Shown in pieces: positions 1 to 6,081 of a DNA stretch of 21,165 bases. Where the stretch lies: NCBI GenBank assembly GCA_964583605.1, contig CAZOWL010000078.1, forward strand, positions 1-21,165, read 5' to 3'. The notes under the pieces were generated by a model. That model saw only the letters and a program-made list of their open reading frames with translations. It had not been told where the DNA came from and did not search any database. This stretch comes from CAZOWL01 sp964583605. GTDB taxonomy: Bacteria; Pseudomonadota; Gammaproteobacteria; Chromatiales; Chromatiaceae. Position numbers and translations under genes: made by a program. Positions within the stretch are counted from its first letter, which is position 1, and each line of letters opens with the position of its first letter.

Positions 1-246
1 CACGGACGACTGGGCGCCAATCCTGACGACGCCCAACCGAAGATTGACGCCGTAGTCTTCCGCGGATAGGGGCTGCACAAGTCCTTGATCTAGCTCGCGT
101 GCTCTGCGACTGGCCTCGACTAGCCAATCCTCAGAAGCTTCTTGTTCAGTTGATGAGTCCAGGCTCAGCAATAGCCTTTGAGCGAGCTCCGCCCTTTCCT
201 CTTCAGAGAGATGCAGGGCATGGCGCTCAATTTCCTGAAGGTTCAT
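1..246 (-). CDS. Addiction-module antitoxin-like protein, partial at left edge
   Basis: Read on the minus strand from the ATG at 246, 82 codons are open to the window edge. The protein begins MNLQEIERHALHLSEEERAE, then AQRLLLSLDSS, and later has WLVEASRRARELDQG and VQPLSAED. This pattern (LSEEERAELAQRLL, LDSS, a W followed by EA.RRA.ELD.G.V.P) is typical of the short putative addiction-module component family (TIGR02574/PF09720), about 70-75 residues, usually paired with a RelE/ParE-like toxin encoded just downstream. The toxin would lie beyond the left edge. After residue 60 or so the expected C-terminus ending in an ARALL-like helix is replaced by YGVNLRLGVVRIGAQSSV, so the tail may be frameshifted or fused. 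No strong Shine-Dalgarno is visible. The family call rests on motif recognition; activity is unknown. Confidence 0.7.
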   Translation of the reverse strand, partial: MNLQEIERHALHLSEEERAELAQRLLLSLDSSTEQEASEDWLVEASRRARELDQGLVQPLSAEDYGVNLRLGVVRIGAQSSV

Positions 247-497
247 ATTCGATCACCGAGTGGTTCTCTCTAAATGGCTCTAGGATTCATCGGACGAACG
301 GTCCCGATACCGCCCACGGCTTCGTCGCGATGTCCTCTGCGGCGGGTGTGGATCGCGTGCACCGCGTTGGGGTCGGTAGCAGAGCGTCGAGAGGGTTAGC
401 CGCCAGAGGCAGGAATGCGTCCATTCACGTGCGACAACGGGCGTTGCCGGTTCGTCCCGGCCAACTTCCGTGCCGTCCCGCTGCATCGCCGGAGAGA

Positions 498-513
498 CCC
501 GCGGATCCGCGGG
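498..513. repeat. Perfect 16-bp palindrome
   Basis: CCCGCGGATCCGCGGG is self-complementary over all 16 bases. It sits about 100 bp upstream of the decayed sigma-54 activator. It could be an operator or simply a GC-rich coincidence; nothing else supports a regulatory role. Confidence 0.4.
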
Positions 514-580
514 ATCGAGCGGCCGCTCCGATCTCCCCTGACGGTAATCCCGTTTCTTGGCCTAGATCGGCTGTCTTAAC

Positions 581-597
581 TGGCGGATTTTCCGCCA
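581..597. promoter_or_regulatory. Inverted repeat just upstream of the activator start
   Basis: TGGCGGA-TTT-TCCGCCA forms a perfect 7-bp stem with a 3-nt loop and ends 13 bases before the ATG at 611. Its position in the leader suggests an autoregulatory operator or an mRNA hairpin hiding the ribosome-binding site. With the downstream gene broken, it may be a relic. Confidence 0.35.
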
Positions 598-610
598 TTG
601 CCGTCGCGCC

Positions 611-1620
611 ATGGATCGCTTCTTGCCCCTGCTCCTCGAGGTCTGGCAGCAGGCCTGCCGCAATATCCACATCGACGCCTCCGTCGAGGCCATCGCCGGC
701 GTGCTCGCCCGGCGGCTTCCGCTCGTGTGTCTTCTGATCCGCCAGCTCGACCCCGCCGGCGGGCAGCTGGTCACGCTTGCCTGCGCCGGCCCGCGGCCCT
801 CATCGAGCAGTGAGGATGAGCGTCCCTCGCGGCGCGAGGCCGAGCGTCTCAGGGCCTGGTGTGCGACGCAGCAGGTGCTGCGCGGCGCGGCCGGCGATGT
901 CCGCCGACAGATGCCCGGGCTTCTGCCCGCAGACCTCAGCGGCGGCACACTGGCCGCGGGGCTGGCACGCGAGGGGCAGGTGTTCGGCGCGGTCCTCCTC
1001 GTCGCCGACCACACCGAGGACCTCAGCGCCGCGCACGAGCCGCTGCTCGCCGCGCTGCTCGACCCGCTTGCGGTGGCGGTCCAGAACGACCGGCTCATCC
1101 GCGAGCTCTCGGCGCTGCGCGAGGCGGCCGAGGCCGACCGCGCCTCGCTCCTCGCGCGGCTCGGGCGGCAGCTTCACCGGCGCTTCCACTCAGCGCAAAG
1201 GTTGGTTCGAGCGCGCCGACGGCGGCACCCTGTTCCTCGATGAGGTTGGCGAGCTCTCGTCGGCCGTGCAGGTGCGCCTGTTGCGCGTTCTGCAGGATGG
1301 GAGCTTCCAGCGGGTCGGCGGGCAGCACGAGCTGCATGTCGACGTGCGGGTCGTCGCCGCCACCCATCGCGACCTCGCTGCGATGGTCCGCGACGGGCAG
1401 TTCCGCGCCGACCTCTGGTACCGGATCAACGTCTTCCCGATCTACCTGCCAGGTCTGCGCGAGCGGCCGCAGGATATCCCGGAGCTGGCTGAGCATTTTG
1501 CCGAACGGGCCGCCATCCGGCTCGGCCTCAATCCGAGCACGCTCCGCGCGAGGATGCGCCGGCATGGCATCGATTGGAAGCAGTTCCGCGGGCCCAAGCG
1601 CCCAAGCGCCCAAGCGCTGA
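611..1620 (+). pseudogene. Decayed sigma-54-dependent transcriptional activator (GAF-AAA-Fis type)
   Basis: The N-terminal part (611 to about 1171, about 187 residues) is an intact GAF-like sensory domain ending in a coiled linker REAAEADRASLLARLGRQ. The reading frame then changes. From about 1167 the other frame shows conserved AAA+ blocks: GSFTGAS (the sigma-54 contact loop), FERADGGTLFLDEVGEL (Walker B), RVVAATHRDL (sensor I) and DLWYRINVFPIYLPGLRERP. The Walker A segment that should precede the loop is absent. After AERAAIRLGL the sequence jumps directly to NPSTLRARMRRHGIDW, a Fis-type helix-turn-helix, skipping sensor II and the lid. Two internal deletions, one frameshifting, therefore separate the blocks. 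A third lesion, an 8-bp triplication at 1592-1615, moves the stop out of frame. ATP hydrolysis and sigma-54 activation should be lost. The gene lies convergent with the SulP gene; such regulators often govern neighbouring transport genes, but that is inference. Confidence 0.85.
1592..1615 (+). repeat. 8-bp tandem repeat, three copies
   Basis: The unit GCCCAAGC occurs three times head to tail. With a single unit the reading frame of the activator's C-terminus would end Gly-Pro-Lys-Arg-stop; the two extra copies (16 bases) push the TGA at 1618-1620 out of frame. This looks like slippage expansion of a one-copy ancestor. Confidence 0.8.
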
Positions 1621-1798
1621 TCCTCCGCGAGAGACGCAGAGGCTCCCAGGGGGGCTGCCGAGGCCGCGGCACTGACCCGGGGCGAGGAGAGGTGTGCCCG
1701 CATCGCGTGACGGCTTCTCGAGACGTCCTCCGCGCCTTCGCGGACCCGATTGCCGAGCCTCGATCAAACGTTGTGCCGGAGCTCCACGGCCCGGCACT

Positions 1799-3589
1799 TC
1801 ATCGCCCAGCGAGCCGCTCCGCAGTCGCGAGGGCATCCTCGAGCCCGCGGGCCAGCTCGAGCGTGCCGGGACGTTGCCGAACGCCGGCGCGGCGCAGCTT
1901 CAGGATCATCCGCGGCGCGAGGTTGACGATCACGAGCTTGAGGCCGCGTGACGCGAGCCCGCGTACGATGGATTCCATCGCGACGATGCCGGTCATGTCG
2001 AGCATGGTCACATCGGCCATATCGAGCACGACGACACGGATACCGGGATTGACCGCCGTGATGCTTTTCAGCGCGCGATGTGCCGAGCCGAAGAAGAGCG
2101 GGCCGTTGATGTCGTAGACGACCACGTCCGCCGGCAGCCCGGCCTGGTGCGCATGCTGGCTGCGCGGCGAGTCGATGACGGTCGCCCCCGTCAAGGCAAT
2201 GCTGCGGCGGATAAACAGGGTGCCGGCCAAGGCCATGCCGACACCGACGGCGATGACCATGTCGAACAGCACCGTGAGCGTGAAGCAGGCCAGGAGGGTG
2301 GCGCGGTCCGGCCCCGGCGCGATGCGCAAGGTGCGCGCGAAGTGCTTCGCATCGCTCATGTTCCAGGCGACGATCAGGAGCAAGGCTGCCATCGAGGCCA
2401 TCGGCACGTAGGCGAGCAGATCGGCGAGCACCAACACCGCCGCGAGCAGGAAGAGCGCGTGGACGACGGATGCGAGCGGTGAAGTGGCCCCGGCGCGCAC
2501 ATTGGTCGCCGTGCGCGCGATCGCGGCCGTCGCCGGGATGCCGCCGAACAACGGCGCGATGAGGTTGCCGAGCCCCTGGCCGATCAGCTCGTCGTTCGGG
2601 TCGTGCCGGCGGCCCGACATGCCGTCGGCAACGACCGCACAGAGCAGCGACTCGAGCGCCCCGAGGACGGCGATCGTCAGCGCCGCGCCGAACAGCGCCC
2701 GAATGAGCTCGAAGGACAGCCCGATCGGTCGTCCGTCCGGGCCCGTTTGCTCCCACGGCCAGGTCAAGGCCGGCAGCGCCGGGGGGATGCCGCTGCCGGT
2801 GACACCGTCGATCGCATAATGGAAGCGAGATCCGATCGTCTCGACCGCGAAGCCGTCGAGCAGCCCGCCGGCGGCCCACGCGACCGCCGAGCCCAAGATC
2901 ACCGCGACGAGGGGCGCCGGCAGGCGCTTGTCGAGGCGCGGCCAGACGAGGAGCACGGCAATTGTCAGTGCGCCGATCACCGCCTCCTCCCAGCGCAGCG
3001 TCGGCAGCGCGGTGACGATGCTGGCGACCTTGTCCGTGAAGTGCCCATCGAGCGCGGCGATGTCGAGGCCGAAGAGGTCCTTGATCTGCAGTGTCGCGAT
3101 CACGACGCCGATCCCGGCCGTGAAGCCGACGGTCACGGGGTAGGGCACCACCTCGATCAGTGCACCCAACCGGGTGACGCCGAGCCCGATCAGCATCAGC
3201 CCGGCCAACATCCCCGCCAGCAACAGCCCACCGAGTCCGTGGTCCTGCACGATCGGCAGCAGGACGACGACGAACGCCGCCGTCGGTCCCGAGATGTTGA
3301 CCGGCGAGCCACCTGTCAACGCGATCACGATGCCAGCGACGATGGCCGTGTAGAGGCCGTGCTGCGGCGGCACCCCGACGGCGATCGCGAGTGCCATCGA
3401 CAATGGCAGTGCGACGATCCCGACGGTGAGCCCAGCGAGCAGATTGGCCCTCAGGTTGAGGCCCGTCGGCCCGGTCGCGAGCATCGAGCGGAGCGCGTGA
3501 AGCAAGCGGATTTCTCCTCGGAGTGAGGCGGGGATGCGAATGAACGGGCGTTGTCGGTACCGGGGGTCATGGACGCCGAAACGGGCCAT
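1799..3589 (-). CDS. dauA: SulP-family anion/dicarboxylate transporter with STAS domain, DauA-like
   Basis: Inner-membrane carrier of the SLC26A/SulP family. The protein has about 12-14 hydrophobic segments followed by a C-terminal STAS domain (about residues 465-590). Family-typical stretches include GIVALPLSMALAIAVGV, HGLYTAIVAGIVIALTGG, NISGPTAAFVV, GALESLLCAVVADGMSG, GQGLGNLIAPLFGG and VRAGATSP. As recalled, these match E. coli DauA (YchM), a succinate/C4-dicarboxylate carrier, better than sulfate permeases. Substrate here is not proven. Two starts are possible. The ATG at 3589 has GAGG about 6 nt upstream and gives 596 aa. A TTG at 3505 has a strong GAGGAG 8 nt upstream and gives 568 aa; its N-terminus is closer to the family, and the first 28 residues of the longer form look unconserved. 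The gene converges on the decayed activator. Confidence 0.93.
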   Translation of the reverse strand: MARFGVHDPRYRQRPFIRIPASLRGEIRLLHALRSMLATGPTGLNLRANLLAGLTVGIVALPLSMALAIAVGVPPQHGLYTAIVAGIVIALTGGSPVNISGPTAAFVVVLLPIVQDHGLGGLLLAGMLAGLMLIGLGVTRLGALIEVVPYPVTVGFTAGIGVVIATLQIKDLFGLDIAALDGHFTDKVASIVTALPTLRWEEAVIGALTIAVLLVWPRLDKRLPAPLVAVILGSAVAWAAGGLLDGFAVETIGSRFHYAIDGVTGSGIPPALPALTWPWEQTGPDGRPIGLSFELIRALFGAALTIAVLGALESLLCAVVADGMSGRRHDPNDELIGQGLGNLIAPLFGGIPATAAIARTATNVRAGATSPLASVVHALFLLAAVLVLADLLAYVPMASMAALLLIVAWNMSDAKHFARTLRIAPGPDRATLLACFTLTVLFDMVIAVGVGMALAGTLFIRRSIALTGATVIDSPRSQHAHQAGLPADVVVYDINGPLFFGSAHRALKSITAVNPGIRVVVLDMADVTMLDMTGIVAMESIVRGLASRGLKLVIVNLAPRMILKLRRAGVRQRPGTLELARGLEDALATAERLAGR

Positions 3590-3743
3590 TGCGATCCTCG
3601 GCGTCTCGATCGCCGAGCAGGCCGATACCGACCTCTACCAGGCCGGGGAACCCGTGTACGTCCACCTCGATGTCCGAAGCGCGAGCCTCATCGACCTCAA
3701 GGTCGATCAGGACGCCTGGATCTACCACGCGCCTATAGATTGA
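3534..3743 (+). CDS. Possible small protein, 69 aa, unknown
   Basis: This frame has a coding-like base pattern in its second half: third positions are mostly G/C while second positions are A/T-rich, across the part containing EPVYVHLDVRS, LIDLKVDQDAWIYH and a terminal APID. GAGG lies about 5 nt before the ATG at 3534. The first 25 residues are Arg-rich and look less natural, so the real start could be later, or this could be the 3' remnant of a lost gene. It overlaps the 5' end of the DauA-like gene head to head if that gene starts at 3589, but not if it starts at the TTG at 3505. I do not recognise the family. Confidence 0.3.
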   Translation: MRMNGRCRYRGSWTPKRAIAILGVSIAEQADTDLYQAGEPVYVHLDVRSASLIDLKVDQDAWIYHAPID

Positions 3744-3915
3744 CGGGAGTGGCAGGACGCCCCGCTTCGGGCGGGCGCAGCTTGAGGACCTGGGTGCTGG
3801 CCGTGATCCTCGCAAGCACCCCACGTGACCCCGGATCCGCCGCGCCGGGCGTTCGACCGACGACGGGACTAGAGGTGCGGCACGTGTCAGCTTCGATCTT
3901 CTGTCAACGACGGGG

Positions 3916-4152
3916 TCATCCACAAAGAGCTCTCCAGTCGGGAAACTCGGCGGTCGGCAGCAGGTGTTGGACCGACCAGCCCGTCGGCGCCGCCGTCGTG
4001 ACGAGCGCCACGGCGATCAGGCGCCAGCGCCGTCGCTGACGATCCGCTTCCTTGCGGACCGCCCTCAGCTCCTCCGCTAGGAGCTGGACGGTCTCCTCCA
4101 ACGCGGGTGGGCTCGGCGGGTCTTGCGGGAAACGATCGGTCTCGGTTCGCAT
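3916..4152 (-). CDS. Small single-pass membrane protein, 78 aa, unknown
   Basis: The ATG at 4152 is preferred over the in-frame ATG at 4194 because a strong GGAGGTGA lies about 10 nt upstream, and the longer form would overlap the 3' end of tetR. The protein has a polar Pro-rich start (PQDPPSPPALEE), a charged helix likely to form a coiled coil (LLAEELRAVRKEADRQRRRW), then one hydrophobic segment (LIAVALVTTAAPTGW) and a short tail ending DWRALCG. The positive charges before the hydrophobic stretch predict a cytoplasmic N-terminus. It begins 22 bp after the tetR stop on the same strand, so it is probably co-transcribed with the repressor. Function is unknown. Confidence 0.6.
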   Translation of the reverse strand: MRTETDRFPQDPPSPPALEETVQLLAEELRAVRKEADRQRRRWRLIAVALVTTAAPTGWSVQHLLPTAEFPDWRALCG

Positions 4153-4174
4153 GGGCGCTTCACCTCCAGGCCAG

Positions 4175-4837
4175 TCATCCTGCGTCGTTGCCATCCTGCT
4201 CCGTCGGTCGCGGACGCCGATAATGCCCTAGGAACATCCGGATCGTCTCCTCGATCACTTCCTCGGCCGGGACATCCAGGTTTTCGCGTCCCAGCAGCCA
4301 GGGCCATAGAGAGAGCTCGTTGAGGGCGCCCATGAACTGGTGAGCCGCCAGCACCGGATTGCGGCAGTCCAGGATGCCCAGCGTAGTGAGATGAGCGAGA
4401 TAGCGCGTGAGCCGCTCGGTTTGCGGCTCCATGACCGCGGCGAACTCGTCCGCGATCCAGGGAAACTGGCGCGAGTCGGCCACCAGCATGCGTAGGAAGC
4501 CGAGATATTCCGGCTGCTGGTGGAGCCCCAGGATCGCGCGCGCGATCAGGCGGAGCACGTCCTCGACGTCGCCTTGGGTTTCGATGCCGGGTGGAAACGC
4601 GCCCTCGAGCTGGCCCGACACCCTGCCCAGCATCTCCCGGAAGATCTCCTCCTTGCTTGCGAACTGGTTGTAGAGCGTCCGCCGGGCCACGCCGGCGGCC
4701 TCGGCCAACTCGTCCATGCTGACGGCGCCGAAGCCGCGCTCCAGGAACAGACGCTCGGCGGCGGTAACGATGGCCACCCGCGAAGGGCTGCGCCGGGCCC
4801 TTGGGCGGCCCTCGGTGGCATCAGAGCGAAGATCCAT
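4175..4837 (-). CDS. TetR/AcrR-family transcriptional repressor
   Basis: A DNA-binding regulator of 220 residues when started at the ATG at 4837. A TTG at 4861 would add 8 residues but lies inside the divergent promoter. The N-terminal helix-turn-helix is plain: AAERLFLERGFGAVSMDELA, then AAGVARRTLYNQFASKEEIF. The C-terminal ligand-binding part (FLRMLVADSRQFPWIADEF, then LTRYLAHLTTLGILD) resembles the AefR-like TetR_C group. It is transcribed away from an RND adaptor/permease pair, and the shared gap carries a promoter with an embedded inverted repeat. The likely role is repression of the efflux genes, released when a small hydrophobic ligand binds; the ligand cannot be read from the sequence. 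A small membrane-protein gene follows directly. Confidence 0.93.
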   Translation of the reverse strand: MDLRSDATEGRPRARRSPSRVAIVTAAERLFLERGFGAVSMDELAEAAGVARRTLYNQFASKEEIFREMLGRVSGQLEGAFPPGIETQGDVEDVLRLIARAILGLHQQPEYLGFLRMLVADSRQFPWIADEFAAVMEPQTERLTRYLAHLTTLGILDCRNPVLAAHQFMGALNELSLWPWLLGRENLDVPAEEVIEETIRMFLGHYRRPRPTEQDGNDAG

Positions 4838-4849
4838 ACGAAATCCATA
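4832..4849. repeat. 7-bp direct repeat at the tetR start
   Basis: ATCCATA occurs at 4832-4838 and 4843-4849, 11 bp apart, about one helical turn. The first copy covers the tetR start codon and the second abuts the -35 box of the divergent promoter. It may help position repressor on one DNA face, or be coincidental. Confidence 0.35.
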
Positions 4850-4878
4850 TTGCACTATCAAGTGCAGTTAACTATACT
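4850..4878 (+). promoter_or_regulatory. Sigma-70 promoter of the RND efflux operon
   Basis: TTGCAC (4850-4855) and TATACT (4873-4878) are separated by exactly 17 bp, close to the -35/-10 consensus. The segment is AT-rich compared with its surroundings. Transcription would start near 4885 and leave a leader of about 105 nt before the adaptor ATG at 4990. Confidence 0.75.
4851..4866. promoter_or_regulatory. Candidate TetR operator
   Basis: TGCAC-N6-GTGCA is an inverted repeat that overlaps the -35 box and the spacer of the efflux promoter. A dimeric TetR bound here would block RNA polymerase, and the site also lies just upstream of the tetR ATG, allowing autoregulation. The 5-bp arms are short, so the full operator may extend further. 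Confidence 0.5.
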
Positions 4879-4986
4879 CATCAATGTAAGTCATGGCAAG
4901 GGCGGACCGCTCCCGAGGCGGCCCCTGCTGCGGCGGTTCGCCCTGGCCGACACCACTACCCATCATCTTCCCTGCGGAAGGTCGCG

Positions 4987-5022
4987 CCCATGTTCAACGC
5001 TCTGCCCATGTTCAACGCTCGG
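4987..5022 (+). repeat. 18-bp tandem duplication across the adaptor start codon
   Basis: Two adjacent 18-bp units, 4987-5004 and 5005-5022, differ only at the last two positions (TG versus GG shift). Each contains CCCATGTTCAACGCTC, so the start codon and next four codons are doubled and the protein begins MFNALPMFNA. The GGAAGG ribosome-binding site serves the first ATG. Confidence 0.8.
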
Positions 5023-6081
5023 TTCCTGGCGCTCGTCTTGATCGCCGCAACCCTCGCGGGCTGCCAGGAGAAAGTACCACCCACCGCCCAGGCCCGGCCC
5101 GTGCGCACGGTCACCGTGGAGCGCGGGGCAGACGGGGAGACCGTCTCGCTGACGGGCCAGGTTCAGGCCAAGGATCATGTCAGCCTCGCCTTTCGCCTGG
5201 ACGGCCACATGAGCGAGCGGCTCGTCAATGTGGGCGATGTGCTCGCGGCGGGCCAGGTCGTCGCCCGACTCGACCCCCAGATCCAACAGAACACCCTGCG
5301 CTCGGCGCAAGCCAATCTGTCGTCGGCCGAGGCGCGCCTGACCGAGGCGCGCTTCACCTTCGAGCGGCACGAGAAGCTCTTGAAGACGGGCGCGACCTCG
5401 CGTGACGCCTACGACAAGGCCCAGCAGGCCATGTTGAGTGCCCAGGGTCAAGTCGACTCCGCTGGCGCACAGGTCGGCATCGCACAGGAGAACCTGGGCT
5501 ACACGGTCTTGTCTGCCGATGCCCCTGGCCAGGTGACCGCGGTCGGCGCCGAACCGGGTGAGGTGGTGCGCGCCGGGCAGATGATCGTCGCGCTCGCCCG
5601 TGAGGGCGGGCGCGACGCCGTCTTCGACGTGCCCGAGGGGCTCATCCGCACGGGCCCGCGCGACCCGATGGTGGAGGTCGTCCTCAACGATGATCCCGAG
5701 GTGACAGCGATGGGCCGTGTCCGCGAGGTGGCGCCCCAGGCCGATGCCGCCACGCGGACCTTTCAGGTCAAGGTCGGCCTGATCGATCCGCCCGAGGCCA
5801 TGCAGCTTGGCTCCACCGTCACCGGTCGCATCCGGTTGGCCGCACCCGCCGGGGTCGAGATCCCGGCGAGCGCACTGACCGAGTCGGACGGAGGCCCAGC
5901 GGTCTGGGTGGTCGATCCGCACGAGCAGACCGTGGCGCTGCGTAACGTGCAGGTCCTGCGCTACGACACCACCAGCGTCGTCGTCTCGCAGGGACTGGAA
6001 CGTGGCGATGTCGTGGTGACCGCCGGCGTGCACGTGCTGCATCCGGGCCAGCAGATTCGGCTTCTGGAGCCCGCCCGATGA
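4990..6081 (+). CDS. RND efflux periplasmic adaptor (membrane fusion protein), lipoprotein
   Basis: A 363-residue HlyD/AcrA-type adaptor that would bridge the RND permease to an outer-membrane channel. The ATG at 4990 is chosen because GGAAGG lies 8 nt upstream and the following residues form a lipoprotein signal (FLALVLIAATLAGC, lipobox LAGC, Cys25). A barrel-sandwich/lipoyl half-motif follows (VSLAFRLDGHMSERLVNVGD, then VLAAGQVVARLDPQ). Next come an alpha-hairpin region (about residues 95-165, Ala/Gln-rich) and the second lipoyl half (LSADAPGQVTAVGAEPGEVV). Beta-barrel and membrane-proximal domains end the protein. The length is usual for the family. The stop overlaps the permease start by ATGA, so the two are translationally coupled. 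Expression is probably controlled by the divergent TetR repressor. Confidence 0.93.
   Translation: MFNALPMFNARFLALVLIAATLAGCQEKVPPTAQARPVRTVTVERGADGETVSLTGQVQAKDHVSLAFRLDGHMSERLVNVGDVLAAGQVVARLDPQIQQNTLRSAQANLSSAEARLTEARFTFERHEKLLKTGATSRDAYDKAQQAMLSAQGQVDSAGAQVGIAQENLGYTVLSADAPGQVTAVGAEPGEVVRAGQMIVALAREGGRDAVFDVPEGLIRTGPRDPMVEVVLNDDPEVTAMGRVREVAPQADAATRTFQVKVGLIDPPEAMQLGSTVTGRIRLAAPAGVEIPASALTESDGGPAVWVVDPHEQTVALRNVQVLRYDTTSVVVSQGLERGDVVVTAGVHVLHPGQQIRLLEPAR

Larger units (their letters stand above)
247..610. other. Non-coding stretch with two palindromes
   Basis: No credible gene is visible between the antitoxin-like start and the start of the decayed activator. Short frames here have scrambled, Arg/Pro-rich composition. 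The stretch holds a perfect 16-bp palindrome at 498-513 and a 7-bp inverted repeat with a 3-nt loop at 581-597, listed separately. No -24/-12 (GG-N10-GC) element that I trust was found. Confidence 0.5.

Noticed and set aside
777..1166. An N-terminal extension, in the same frame as the sigma-54 ATPase part
   Set aside because: The Arg/Pro/Ser-rich translation is the wrong frame of the GAF-like domain; the real N-terminus is in the 611 frame.
3567..3923. A minus-strand 118-codon frame upstream of the DauA-like gene
   Set aside because: It has an uneven composition and no ribosome-binding site; the plus-strand frame has the better coding bias over the overlapping part.
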